NCBI GenBank assembly: GCA_029204225.1
Contig: CM055111.1
Span: forward strand, 48,459,594-48,523,593
DNA length: 64,000 bases
Source of the DNA: Diphasiastrum complanatum
Lineage: Eukaryota > Streptophyta > Lycopodiopsida > Lycopodiales > Lycopodiaceae
Direction of reading: 5' to 3'
The position numbers and the translations under genes were made by a program. The notes below the pieces were generated by a model, which had not been told where the DNA came from, did not search any database, and was given only the letters and a program-made list of their open reading frames with translations. Below, piece after piece: positions 1 to 9,130 of the stretch (positions within the stretch are counted from its first letter, which is position 1; the number at the start of each line of letters is the position of its first letter).

Positions 1-676
1 CCCTCGCTGTATGCGGAGCACAATGTAGAGTGGTCGAAGGAGTCCTGACAATGTCTGTGCATCTCTCCAAAACTGGTCTCCCCTCACTGTGGAAGAAAAG
101 TGCTCCCCATCCTCCGTGTGCTGAAACGTACTAGCACGCCAAAGATCACTGGCAACCATCTGTAGAAGCTGTGCCCTGCACCTGAGCAACAGGACGTGGT
201 GGTGGAACCGCAGTGGCAACTGGCGGACGTGATGGGACGGGATCCACCGGAATGGGTGCAGATGGGGGTGCGTGTGGCGGAAGTGTTTGAGGGGGATGAG
301 GGGCAATGGGACGGGACGAGGATCGTGCCAGCCAAGCAGGCAGCAACTCTGGGTCAGCCACATAAGGAGCGGTGCAAAACCGGAGAACGCCCTCCGAAAT
401 GGTGTTCTCCCCCGCCACGAGCCGCGGCCCTTAGGTGTCCAGTAGTCGCTGCCTGTCGGAGACGGACGTGTTGCCACAAGGGGCAGCATTTAAGGTGGCA
501 CCATTTTTGGCACGTGCACCGAGCAGATGGCCTTTAAGGCGAGTGAGGGACGCAGCAAATTCGACGAGGCAGTATCGGCAACGCACGATCTTCTGACCGG
601 TCTTGTTGGGCCTGTCGGCAACCCGCCTGACAATGTCTACCTCGTCCCACAGACCGGAAAGGTCGGATTGCACCAT
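1..676 (-). pseudogene. hAT transposase pseudogene, BED finger fused to C-terminal piece
   Basis: Translation from the Met at 676 begins MVQSDLSGLWDEV, which matches the start of hAT-1 (MPVRDRGLWAEV). A C2HC BED finger follows (CRYC, then H in KGHLLG and a C in AAPC). A single in-frame TAA at 431-433 breaks the frame, and the same frame continues as a proline-rich stretch down to 146. From about 190 to 1 a different frame reads FSSTVRGDQFWRDAQTLSG, the counterpart of FQSTVYGDEFWRAAEEISG in hAT-1 exon 3. The DDE core between these parts is absent. It is therefore a non-functional derivative that could only have moved with help in trans. Confidence 0.65.
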
Positions 677-1078
677 TGCGAAGGAGAAAACTAGGGAAAA
701 AATGCAGATGAAACTAAAGCTGGAAGGATGAATTGTTGGAAAAAAAACAGCAGGGTTCACTGTTGGAGAGATGCTGAAAATGGGCGAAGGCAGGGCGAAG
801 CAAGTTAGATGCAAGGCAGGGCGTTGCGTGGGCGAAGGGCGACGCAAGGAATCGAAGGCAGACAGGCAAAGTCAGCAGCGATGGCAGGGCGGAGGAGGGC
901 GCAAAAAAATTTCAGAGGAAATGCGAGGGGGCCGGGTAGGTTTAGGTCAAAAAAAAATATAAAAAATATAAAATAATAAAAATATTAATATTGCGGTACC
1001 GCGGTACCATGATGGTACCGCGGTACCAGTACGGTCCTGTGGTACCGGGATCCGTGGTACCCAGTACCGCGGGACCTA

Positions 1079-1080
<2 letters not shown>
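1..1080 (-). mobile_element. hAT-2: internally deleted hAT transposon, left end outside the window
   Basis: This is a DNA transposon remnant read on the minus strand. A BED-finger exon (about 676 down) and a C-terminal transposase piece (about 190 to 1) are joined with the catalytic core missing. The right terminus is probably the CCTATG at 1075-1080, because the reverse complement CATAGGTCCCGCGG resembles the CATAG end of hAT-1 and (AT)n follows as a possible target. The upstream leader 850-980 is purine-rich and the GGTACC repeats begin at about 993. The ends are inferred. The transposase homology is clear by comparison with hAT-1 in this window. Confidence 0.55.
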
Positions 1081-1118
<38 letters not shown>

Positions 1119-1346
1119 CACAGGTCCCGCGGTACCAGGTCCCGCGGATCCCGGTACCGCGGGACCATATATGGTACCGCGGTACCATATCGGTCGGCGG
1201 TACCAAAAATTTTTTTTTTTTTTTTTTTTTGCAAAAATAACACGGGATTTTTTTTTTTTTTATATTGTGGTACCGCCCTGGTACCGCGGATCCCAAGGCG
1301 GTACCGTACCGGCGGTACCATACTAGCGGTACCAGGGGGCACTATG
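990..1346. repeat. GGTACC-rich palindromic hAT-like termini with (AT)n
   Basis: The segment is packed with the self-complementary units GGTACC, GCGGTACCGC and GGATCC. The stretch 1035-1080 and the stretch 1115-1160 are near-perfect inverted copies separated by a pure (AT)n tract, so the strand could fold into a hairpin of about 45 bp per arm. T-runs lie at about 1207-1230 and 1246-1261. The pieces fit the ends of two hAT-type elements, one ending at 1080 and one spanning 1119-1346, inserted into a (TA)n target. Confidence 0.5.
1119..1346. mobile_element. Candidate 228-bp miniature hAT element
   Basis: The left end reads CACAGGTCCCGCGG and the right end reads GGGGGCACTATG, whose reverse complement starts CATAGTGCCCCC. 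The flanks are ATATGTAT on the left and ATATATAT on the right, compatible with an 8-bp duplication in a (TA)n tract, although simple repeats make this weak evidence. No coding capacity was seen. It could instead be part of the subterminal region of hAT-2. Confidence 0.3.
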
Positions 1347-1349
1347 ATA

Positions 1350-2270
1350 TATATATATATCATAATTGCATTGGCGCTCTGGAACACTTCAAAATGCCCC
1401 CCCCTTTTTTTTTTCAATGTGGGGTTCAAATTATAGAGATTGACATGGGCAATTTGATGGTGATTTTTTTGGATTCAAGCCCTATAGGACCCTGTTTTTG
1501 CCAGATACTTATACTATAGGCAATACTATGTCCATGGTTGACAAGAAATGAAGTGCCATATAGTGACGAAACTCTAAGAGGGGAGAGTTATAGATCTCTT
1601 TGGCCCCCTGCTTTTATTGGTATTGGACTCACATTGGTATATTGTTTATCATAGACATTGAACATTATGACTTGGGACCTAGGGGCAAACAATTATCGAA
1701 AACCAGGTTCTGCACAGAATCTTGCAGAAAACTTTTGAGATTGGGTAAAGTGTGGGTCCACAACTATAGAGAGACTCAAGAGCCCCATTCTATTAGCTTC
1801 AGCTACTACACCCAATACCGTCAACCAAAATGAGAGTTGCCATAATTCATGACGACAATCTCTCACCTTGGCTCCTTCCCCATGCTCTCTCCCTATCTTG
1901 AGTCTAAAAAATCTTTACATCATGGTCTACAATAGCTTTTTTGCCATAAATGAGGACAATTGTATAGTAGGAATTGCCCAAAAATCACATCAGTTGTCCA
2001 AGAAGTCCCAAAAGTGACTGCAAACCATTATGCTCACAAAAATTGCCCACAAAAATTATGCTTACAAGCCCTTCTACGGCTAGAATTGCCTGCAAAAGAG
2101 CTCTTTCGAGCTTTAAGGCATAGGAAATGCTAACTTGTATGCACTTCATTACGCATGTGATAAAACTTGATGACAAAGTCACTATATCTCCCTTTCTGGC
2201 TTATTTTTAATTTTCAATTGTCGAACTCATTATATTATTCAAGTTCATAGCTAGAATACATGCTCTAAAT
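1350..2270. other. Stretch without recognisable gene
   Basis: This is AT-rich sequence with short open frames only. No protein family, LTR end or tandem repeat was recognised. It may belong to the host interval between two hAT insertions. Confidence 0.4.
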
Positions 2271-2505
2271 CTTAGTTGCCCAGCGTTTTTGAACATGTGT
2301 TCAGAAAACACGTTTATGTTTTGGGCCAGCGTTTCTCAGAAACGCTTTTTTTTTTTTTGATTTTTTTTGATTTTTTGATTTTTGTGGGAAATATGGGTAT
2401 CAGATTAAAGCTCTAATCAAGGGCAGTACATTTATGTAGGTTTTCGAACGTTTCGGATACAATGTGGTCCAGTTTAGGTGCATCAGTCCCTGTTTAAGTC
2501 CAGTT
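2271..2505 (+). repeat. Isolated copy of the CATAG-family hAT terminus
   Basis: It begins CTTAGTTGCCCAGCG, passes through an imperfect palindrome of GTTTCTCAGAAACGC type and a T-run, then through the block ATATGGGTATCAGATTAAAG and the block TGGTCCAGTTTAGG. The same order occurs at 2506, 12342 and, inverted, at 15069. It directly abuts the left end of hAT-1, and its last 8 bases are the hAT-1 target duplication, so hAT-1 landed in this repeat. Confidence 0.6.
2498..2505. repeat. Left 8-bp target-site duplication of hAT-1 (GTCCAGTT)
   Basis: GTCCAGTT lies immediately before the CATAG end at 2506 and is repeated exactly at 12168-12175 after the CTATG end. An 8-bp duplication is the signature of hAT-superfamily insertion. 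Confidence 0.85.
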
Positions 2506-2748
2506 CATAGTTGCACCGCGATTCGCGAATCGCGATTCAAAATCGCGATCAGAATCGCGATCCCGATTCGCGATTCGGGATTTTCCCAGAATCGTGTAGA
2601 ATCGAATTTTTTTTTTTTTTTTTGAATTTTTTTTGTGCAATATGGGTATCAGATGAAAGCTCTGATCGAGGGGAGTATGATTGTGTAGTTTGCCGACTGT
2701 TTCAGGTGCAGGATGGTCCCTTTACGCTAAAGCTGCATCCCATATAAA
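2506..2748 (+). repeat. hAT-1 left terminal and subterminal region
   Basis: The terminal CATAGTTGCA is followed by a dense cluster of GATTCGCGAATCGCG palindromes (2518-2580), a T-run near 2608-2623, and the shared block ATATGGGTATCAGAT. In hAT elements such subterminal repeats are transposase binding sites; that role is inferred here. Confidence 0.65.
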
Positions 2749-2940
2749 AAAAAGTGAACACATTGGGGCATTCCTAGTGAACATAGCAGGAATCTCCCTT
2801 TCTCTGATTCTCCCTCTCTCTATCTCTCTCTGATCACGATTCACAACAAACGGAACTAAAACCATGCTGAACAAAAACCTAGCTGAATCATTCTGAACTT
2901 TAGCCTTAAATGAAACAATTTTTGACAAAACAACCATACT

Positions 2941-2966
2941 TACTCTCTCTCTCTCTCTCTCTCTCT
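2941..2966. repeat. (CT)n microsatellite
   Basis: This is a short uninterrupted CT dinucleotide run inside hAT-1, between the left terminus and the 3' end of the transposase gene. Confidence 0.9.
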
Positions 2967-3166
2967 AACCATAAATCATAAACCATAAAACCGAAGTTAC
3001 TGAACTAAAACCACAAAGAACAATACTGAATCACGACAATGCTGTGAATAGGATCATCATAATATATAATATCGGGCCACATGGCACCAAAAAGGGGTAC
3101 AATGATGTTCCATGAACGTAATGAAAACTATATAACTAAGGCTCGTCAGAGTCATGGTAGGATAAA

Positions 3167-3919
3167 TCATCCGAATCTGTGGACTGCAGATCCCATGGGT
3201 CCGCAGATGAATCGGAACTGGAGGGAGCCATATGTCGTGGTGTGGCCCTGGCTCTGCTGCGTGCTCTGGATCCCTGCTGCGTGCCCTGGCTTTGGACCAC
3301 CCCCCCTCTCCCTGCCTCTACCTCTGCCTCTGCCTCTGCCTCTGCCTCTCTCCCCTCCTCTGGCCCCCATCTGGCTGCCCCCAGCCCTATGTCTACTCCG
3401 TCGTGCCTGTGTGTCAGGTGGCCGAAACCCTACGCCCTGGGATGGCCCTACCCACTGTGATGATGCCTGGCCGACGACTGCCTGTGATGCTCCACTCCTG
3501 TCTACAAAAAGAGTACTCAGCCCCCCCCTCCTAGAACCTCTAGGTCTCCCCCTAGGCCTACGTGCAGGAATGGCTGGCTCCTCCTCTGTCTCTGCATCAG
3601 GGTCCACTAGCAAGTCAGCCAGGTCATCCCCCTGTGCCTCCGCCCACATCTCCTCGTCCTCCTCTGTATCTCCCTCAACCCACTCCTCCTCCTCCACATA
3701 GTGTGCCCCGAGCATCTCTCCACCCTCCGAGACCTCGTCATCTCCCTCCTCAGCCCTCTCCCTCTGCCTCTCTGTCCTCCTCTGCCGCCGTAAAGCCCGT
3801 GCGTCAGCCTGTGCCTGTCTGTAGAGCTCTCTATGGATCTCATCATCCATCTCCTCCTGTGTGGGTGGTGCCCGAGGAGCAGCAGCTATCAAATCCACCA
3901 AGCGAGTGTCGGGGTCCAC
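3167..3919 (-). CDS. hAT-1 transposase, exon 6 (acidic and RG-rich C-terminal tail)
   Basis: The exon opens after a GCAG acceptor at 3920-3921 and reads VDPDTRLVDLIAAAP, ending at a stop at 3167. It follows the dimerisation domain and is unusually long for a hAT tail (about 250 residues). It has a charged segment rich in R and E, then a strongly acidic segment, then an (RG)n tract near residues 205-220 of the exon. The function is unknown. RG repeats often bind nucleic acid, so a DNA or RNA contact role is a guess. The repetitive DNA CCTCTGCCTCTG explains the tract. Confidence 0.75.
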   Translation of the reverse strand: MDPDTRLVDLIAAAPRAPPTQEEMDDEIHRELYRQAQADARALRRQRRTERQRERAEEGDDEVSEGGEMLGAHYVEEEEWVEGDTEEDEEMWAEAQGDDLADLLVDPDAETEEEPAIPARRPRGRPRGSRRGGLSTLFVDRSGASQAVVGQASSQWVGPSQGVGFRPPDTQARRSRHRAGGSQMGARGGERGRGRGRGRGRGRERGGGPKPGHAAGIQSTQQSQGHTTTYGSLQFRFICGPMGSAVHRFG

Positions 3920-4037
3920 CTGCAACCAAAAACAATACATTGTTGTTAGGCAGGTATTGTGCAACTCACTGCATATTTTGAAAGCAAATCAATTCACCAA
4001 AGCATACCAAGAAAAAAGGGGTGATGATGTGACTCAC

Positions 4038-4375
4038 CTCGAGCATCTGACCCTCTCCTCGTGTGCGCCTCAGCATACGGCCGTTGGTGTTCACAAACAC
4101 CAACCGCCTACACTGCTCGATGGACAACCTGTTCCTCTTCTGCGTGTGATACAAGGTCCAGGTGCTCCAATTCCGCTCACAAGCTCCTGCAGAACAGTCC
4201 TGTGCAAGGACTCTCTCAGCCAATCGCCTCAGGTCACCTGTGCTGCGCCCGTGGATGCACCACCATGTAACGGGCCTCGGCTGATCCTCCCTCCGCCGAC
4301 TCTGCTCTCCATCGAAAGGAAACTCGAAGCGCTCAAATGCGAGCAGCTGGCTTGCAATGTTGGCCAGCATCGGAC
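4038..4375 (-). CDS. hAT-1 transposase, exon 5 (hAT dimerisation domain)
   Basis: The acceptor AATAG precedes GTCCGATGCTGG, and the donor CTCGAG|GTGAGT closes the exon. The translation contains LRRLAERVLAQDCSAGACER followed by NWSTWTLYHTQKRNRLS, the diagnostic C-terminal dimerisation motif of hAT transposases (CSSSGCERNWS ... HTKKRNRL in the family). The phases at both junctions keep the frame open. This domain mediates transposase oligomerisation in the family. Confidence 0.85.
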
Positions 4376-4483
4376 CTATTGGCAAAAGGAAAAACATGGC
4401 GCATGTAAGACCCTCAAATTCAGACACTACCAATGAGTACAATACTGCAGTAACATTGCTACCAAATGATTTTTCACACGTAC

Positions 4484-4653
4484 CTGGTCCGGGCCATACG
4501 CGCTCCGTGTACTCCACCCATCCCCGGTGCAGCTCCGGATCGTCCCTCTCTCGTGTAGAGCGCCACAAGGGGTGTAACATGTGGGCTACGGCGTGGATGG
4601 GTCGGTGGAAGTAGTCCCATCTGGCCTCCCAGATGCGTGAGATCTCGCGCCTC
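4484..4653 (-). CDS. hAT-1 transposase, exon 4
   Basis: The acceptor CTGCAG and donor CCAG|GTACGT bound a short exon reading IWEARWDYFHRPIHAVAHML, the RWD...HRPLHAA region that precedes the dimerisation domain in plant hAT transposases. The phase agrees with exons 3 and 5. Confidence 0.8.
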
Positions 4654-4751
4654 CTGCAGCAGACAAATTACAACAATCACTAAACCATAGCATAAAAGAA
4701 ACGCATCAGACTCGAGTGAGAAACAACAAACTAGACACTGAAGAGTCATAC

Positions 4752-5158
4752 CTATGCTCGTCCAAGGCTGACAACAGAATCCCCTCGTCGATGCGCTCCA
4801 TGAACTCGTAAATGAGACCAAGGGTGCACCCCTCACGGTCTACCAGACGCAACACTCTATAAATGGGTAGTAGGATCCCACTAATCTCCTCAGCAGCTCT
4901 CCAGAACTCGTCGCCGTACACAGTGGACTGGAAAAATGCCGAATGGGGGAGGTCTGTAAAGTCCCGGAAGGCCACGCTGGAAACCATCCGCCGCAATGCA
5001 TCCTTCACCACCACCAATCGCTCTAGCACCAAGAAGTAAAACGCAAAGCGTGTGGGTGTGGGCTTCTTCAGGTTTAGGGTGGAGAAGGTGCGGAATAGGG
5101 CCAACACACGCCTCTTCCTGGTGACAAAAGTGACCAGGCGCATGGCCGTAGAAGTGAT
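4752..5158 (-). CDS. hAT-1 transposase, exon 3 (part of catalytic core)
   Basis: It opens after TTGCAG and reads ITSTAMRLVTFVTRKRRVLA, ending GACGAGCATAG|GTATGA. It contains the WRAAEEISGILLPIYRVLRL segment typical of the insertion region between the second Asp and the Glu of the hAT RNase H-like fold. The phase to exon 4 is clean. The junction with exon 2 does not close in frame with the simplest GT-AG pair I see, so either the donor is different or one base has been lost or gained. Confidence 0.75.
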
Positions 5159-5255
5159 CTGCAACACAAACACCCAGTAAAAAAGTTTAGACAGTAGTTG
5201 AGACGTGGTTAGCAGCATCGAAGGAAGAAAGCATAGCAAATAGAACAAACTATAC

Positions 5256-5599
5256 CTCTGATCCATGGAAGCGCACATAGGTCATGGATGAGGAAGTCTA
5301 TGCAATGTGCAGCATAGGGTGTCCACACAATGCTGGGGTGCTCCCTCATCATAATCTCGCCCATCTGCTTGCAGTTCGAGGCGTTGTCGGTGACAACCTG
5401 AACCACGTGCTCATCTCCGATGTCAGCAATAACATCTCTAATGACCTCCCATATGAAATCGGCTGTGATGGCGTCACCACCTCGAGTGGCATCCACGCCA
5501 CGTAGGAATACTGTGCGAAGCGGGCAAGAAACCAAGACATTGATGACGGATCGCCGACGAATGTCGGTCCATCCATCGCTCAGTATCGTGCATCCATAC
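5256..5599 (-). CDS. hAT-1 transposase, exon 2 (DDE core with first two Asp)
   Basis: The acceptor GCGACAG precedes GTATGGATGC. The translation has LSDGWTDIRRRSVINVLV (first catalytic Asp in SDGWTD) and VVTDNASNCKQMG (second Asp in VTDNASNC), then WTPYAAHCIDFLIHDL. This is the DUF659-type transposase core of plant hAT elements, which cuts DNA at the termini and rejoins it to an 8-bp staggered target. The phase from exon 1 is exact (the codon is split CA|G). Confidence 0.85.
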
Positions 5600-5691
5600 C
5601 TGTCGCAAAACACCCATTAGCTACATGCAAAAATTACGGCACCAGTAAATCCTAAACACATGCAAAGAGATTACAAATACAAGTTACTTAC

Positions 5692-6351
5692 TGCTGCCAA
5701 GCTGAGCGAATGGAACTCAACTCCCGCGTGATGGTCTCCTCCTCCTGACAAAGCAACCTGCCTCGTAGTGCCTCTCGCCTGGGAGATGTCCATGTAGCAT
5801 CCACGGCCGCCATCTGTGCACAGAACTCCTTGAACACCCAAGTGTCAGCAACAGCAAAGGCAATGCCGCACTCGTAAAAGAACTGGCCACACAGTCGAGT
5901 GCAACGGGCCTGCTGCTCTCTCTGCCAGCCGCATCGATCAAGGGTCTGCTGCCTGGGCCTAACCCCTCTCTGCTGTGTATATGGTGCTCGTGGTCTGGCA
6001 TGCCCAACGGATGGCTGATCTGTGGGTGTGTCACTCTCTCTGGCAACATCTGCCGAAGCATGTGGTGCATCTGCTGCCGAGGAGGAGGGTCGAGAAGCAC
6101 CCGCTGCTGCTGAACCAACATGCTCATCTGATGGTCCTGCTGCTGCTGCGGATGGAACTGAAGGTGCTCTACTGGGCCTTGCACCTGAACCATGCTCTGC
6201 CCGTGCTGTACTGGGCCCTGCAGCTGTACCATGCTCTGCCCGTGATGTACTGGGCCCTGCACCTATACCATGCCCAACCCATGATGTACTACGCCCTGCA
6301 GCTATACCATGCCCTGCCCGTGATGTACTAGGCCCAATATCCATGGTAGGC
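5692..6351 (-). CDS. hAT-1 transposase, exon 1 downstream part (after the gypsy insertion)
   Basis: It continues the frame of the BED part at 10912-11249 when the gypsy and one TAGGC copy are removed mentally. It begins with about four diverged repeats of a 14-residue Gly/Pro/Ser/Ala unit (GPSTSRAEHGTAAG type), then a low-complexity Ala/Ser linker, then CGQFFYECGIAFAVADTWVF, the conserved N-terminal helix of plant hAT transposases (RFFYECGIPFNVAN in relatives). The donor is GGCAGCA|GTAAGT. Confidence 0.8.
6170..6345 (-). repeat. 42-bp minisatellite in hAT-1 exon 1
   Basis: There are roughly four tandem units coding GPSTSRAEHGTAAG-like peptides, seen on the plus strand as repeated GTACTGGGCCCTGCACC / CCATGCTCTGCCCGTG blocks. 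Every unit keeps the frame. Confidence 0.7.
6347..6351. repeat. Left target-site duplication of gypsy-1 (TAGGC)
   Basis: TAGGC here and at 10907-10911 flank the element exactly, giving a 5-bp duplication as expected for Ty3/gypsy. Confidence 0.9.
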
Positions 6352-6709
6352 TGTAATAGATCCTAACACCACAGTAGGGCAAACACTAACTGATCCACCC
6401 AACCTTGCCTACTCCCTGATATAGAGTAAGCCCCTCCTAGCCCAGTGTGAGGACTGGTAGCATGCTACTGCCAAGTGTCGGCCACGTGGCACTGACGTGG
6501 CCGACTGCACGTCGGGACCCAACTGGGGGCCCTATCCTGTTGACAGGGTCCCTAGGCTGTGTTAGGCCCGCCATGGCTATGGACCGTGCTGGGGCACACT
6601 ACTCACACTGTCTTGCCCTGTTGGTCATGTACGCTGGACACGACCCTGACTGTGGTATCTGACCTATCTGTGTTCTCTAGGGTTCGGCACTGGTTACGAG
6701 CTCGTAACA
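6352..6709 (-). repeat. gypsy-1 3' LTR
   Basis: The LTR is 358 bp, TG...CA, and nearly identical to 10549-10906. The differences seen are T/A near position 112 and T/C near position 188 of the LTR. Confidence 0.93.
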
Positions 6710-6722
6710 CTCCCTCCCCCTT
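6710..6722 (-). other. gypsy-1 polypurine tract
   Basis: On the minus strand this reads AAGGGGGAGGGAG directly before the 3' LTR. In LTR retrotransposons it is the primer for plus-strand DNA synthesis. Confidence 0.85.
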
Positions 6723-9102
6723 AAGAACCGTCTTGGTCCTCTAAGACAAAGTCTGGAAAAATCTTGCGAAGGACGCTGCCTCTTTCCCAAGTGGCATTCT
6801 CAACAGGCTGATCATTCCACTTAACCAGATATTCTCGGTATAGAGTATGACGAGTCTGCGTCTCTCTACTATCAAGAATCTCCTCTGGTTCATGTGGAGG
6901 TTGTTGAGGATCCAATGGGAGAACTAGAACACTGTCCCCTACCAGATTATTTGATCTGGTTAAGGCTTTTCGTAACTGACTTACATGAAAAACTGGAAAA
7001 ACCTTACTGCTGTGTGGGAGTTCTAGTTCATAGGTGACCTCGCCTAGTCTCCTACTGATGGTAAAGGGACCACAATACCTTGGAGACAACTTAGCACACA
7101 CTCCTGATTTGAGGGTTTTAGAGTCAACTGGGACTCTCAAGTAGACTTTCTCACCAGTGGAGAACTGCACATCCCGTCTGTGTGGATCTGCATAATGCCT
7201 GGCTCGATCCTGGGATTGTCTAATGCTACGCTTAGCATGTTCTATCATCTGGTTTAGGTCTTCTAAAAAGTTTCTGGCTGCTTCAACTTTTTCTTGTTTA
7301 AACCCTACAGCTGTGGGTGAGCGTGGCTGAAAACCGTACATCAGCATAAATGGGCTGTATCCCGTAGCTGAATGTTTGGTACTGTTGTAAGCAAACTCTA
7401 ATATTGAGAGATACTCCTCCCAATTAGTCTGCCTCTTGCTGACGTATGCACGAAGCATATCCTCCAGCACTTGATTTACCCTTTCTGTTTGACCGTCCGT
7501 CTGTGGATGGTCGGTGGTACTCATATTAAGTTTAGTATGGAGATGATGGAATACTGCCTTCCAAAAATTTCCAGTAAACTTACTGTCCCGGTCGCTGACT
7601 ATGCCGGAAGGTAGACCGTACAATTTAAATAGCCCGTCTACAAACAACCTCGCTAACTCTGGAGCTCTAACGGTTGTTTTGGTCGGAATAAAATGAGCCA
7701 TTTTGGTCAGACGGTCAACTGTGACCCATATAGCGTCATTACCCTTTTGGGTTTTAGGCAGGCCTACTATAAAATCCATGGAGATACTCTCCCATTTACC
7801 AGCTGGTATTTCTAAGGGATGCAACAACCCTCCTGCCTTTAAACGCTCTGCTTTATTTACTTGACATTTCTGGCAACTGGTTACATACTGGTGGACGTCC
7901 TTTTTCATACTGGGCCAGAAAAATTGCCTACGAAGAAGCTCATAGGTCTTCTGTATGCCTGGGTGTCCCGCGCTAGGATTGTCATGACATTCATATAGGA
8001 CCTGCTGCCTATAATCCTCTGAATTGGGGACACATACTCTATCTCTATAGAGCAAGTACTCATCCTGAATGGAATACTGTTTCCATTTGAATCCTTGAGT
8101 CAACTGACCCTCAACCACTGGGGTTTGCTTGGGTAATACAGGCTCAGAATCCTCAACGTCATCTGACGACGTATACTCGGACTCATCATCATCCTCAACG
8201 GAAGCTGCCGTATTCTTGGATGAACTGGCACCAGCCCCGGGAACTGGTTCTGGAGTCTGTAACTGTCTGTTCTGGACTGAGTTCCAGATAATAGAGAAGA
8301 ATGCATCATGCTGGCATTTCCCTCTCAAGGACTCGAGTAACTCATTACGAATCTGAGTAAAACTCAGCTCGTTTATCATAGGCATTCTGCTAAGGGCATC
8401 TGCTACTGTATTGAATTTTCCACGCCTATATCTGATAGACATGTCAAACTCTTGCATCAACTCTGCCCAACGAGCTTTCCGACCTCTAAGCTCAGGTTGA
8501 TTGCAAAGGTATCTGAGACTCTCATGGTCTGTCAGGACCTCAAAGTTGGCACCATACAAATAATGCCTCCAAGTCTTAAGGGCATGGACTATAGAAAAAA
8601 GTTCCTTTTCATAGGCACTATACCTAGTCTGTGCTGGCTCGAGTTTTTTACTCTCGAAGGCAACTGGTCGTCCACCCTGAGTTAGCACAGCACCTACTGC
8701 AAAGTCGCTAGCATCTGTTTCGACCACAAATGGCTGATTGGGGTCGACGACCTTTAAAACTGGTGCTGTAGCTAAGGCTGTTTTGAGAGCATCAAAGCTC
8801 TCCTGTTGTGCGGACTCCCAAATGAACTCCTTTCCCTTCCCTTTAAGGAGATTTGTCATAGGGACTGCTATCTGAGCATATTCCTTGACAAATCGTCTGT
8901 AATATCCCGCCAGACCAAGAAAGATTTGAAGTTCCAAAATATTCTGAGGTCTCAGCCAACTGAGTATGGCTTTAACCTTATTTGGGTCCATCTTAATCCC
9001 ATCTGAAGAGATAATGTGACCCAAATATGCTACTTCTTCAACGAAGAATTCACACTTGGATTGTTTAGCATAAAGCTTATGCTTTCTGAGCAGTCGAAAC
9101 AC
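6721..9102 (-). CDS. gypsy-1 pol remnant: RT thumb, RNase H, integrase, chromodomain
   Basis: The open frame has 793 codons. Residues 1-90 are the tail of reverse transcriptase (LYAKQSKCEFF, FLGLAGYYRRFV). Residues 125-240 are RNase H (ETDASDFAVGAVL, TDHESLRYL, VADALSR). About 370-420 is the integrase H2C2 finger (GHPGIQKTYELLRR, CQKCQVNKAERL). About 435-600 is the integrase core with Asp in MDFIVGLPK, Asp in VSDRDSKFTGNFW and Glu in GQTERVNQ. About 740-793 is a chromodomain (EYLVKWNDQPVENATWE). RNase H and integrase look intact. The YVDD catalytic box of RT is missing, deleted upstream of the first Met shown. The true start is therefore artificial. The protein would normally be made as part of a gag-pol polyprotein. 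Confidence 0.9.
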   Translation of the reverse strand: MFRLLRKHKLYAKQSKCEFFVEEVAYLGHIISSDGIKMDPNKVKAILSWLRPQNILELQIFLGLAGYYRRFVKEYAQIAVPMTNLLKGKGKEFIWESAQQESFDALKTALATAPVLKVVDPNQPFVVETDASDFAVGAVLTQGGRPVAFESKKLEPAQTRYSAYEKELFSIVHALKTWRHYLYGANFEVLTDHESLRYLCNQPELRGRKARWAELMQEFDMSIRYRRGKFNTVADALSRMPMINELSFTQIRNELLESLRGKCQHDAFFSIIWNSVQNRQLQTPEPVPGAGASSSKNTAASVEDDDESEYTSSDDVEDSEPVLPKQTPVVEGQLTQGFKWKQYSIQDEYLLYRDRVCVPNSEDYRQQVLYECHDNPSAGHPGIQKTYELLRRQFFWPSMKKDVHQYVTSCQKCQVNKAERLKAGGLLHPLEIPAGKWESISMDFIVGLPKTQKGNDAIWVTVDRLTKMAHFIPTKTTVRAPELARLFVDGLFKLYGLPSGIVSDRDSKFTGNFWKAVFHHLHTKLNMSTTDHPQTDGQTERVNQVLEDMLRAYVSKRQTNWEEYLSILEFAYNSTKHSATGYSPFMLMYGFQPRSPTAVGFKQEKVEAARNFLEDLNQMIEHAKRSIRQSQDRARHYADPHRRDVQFSTGEKVYLRVPVDSKTLKSGVCAKLSPRYCGPFTISRRLGEVTYELELPHSSKVFPVFHVSQLRKALTRSNNLVGDSVLVLPLDPQQPPHEPEEILDSRETQTRHTLYREYLVKWNDQPVENATWERGSVLRKIFPDFVLEDQDGS

Positions 9103-9130
9103 CTTTCTGAGGTGTTTTAGATGCTCCTTC

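Noticed and set aside
1081-1114. (AT)n read as a promoter TATA region
   Set aside because: It is a simple repeat between inverted GGTACC arms; no gene starts next to it.
3081-3701. 206-codon plus-strand frame rich in Pro/Leu/Ser
   Set aside because: It is the antisense shadow of hAT-1 exon 6; the low-complexity codons keep several frames open.
5975-6366. Plus-strand frames rich in Leu/His and Ala/Pro
   Set aside because: Antisense of the tandem peptide repeats of the hAT-1 exon 1.
6447-6662. Plus-strand 71-codon frame, duplicated at 10644-10859
   Set aside because: It lies inside the gypsy-1 LTR and is duplicated only because LTRs are.
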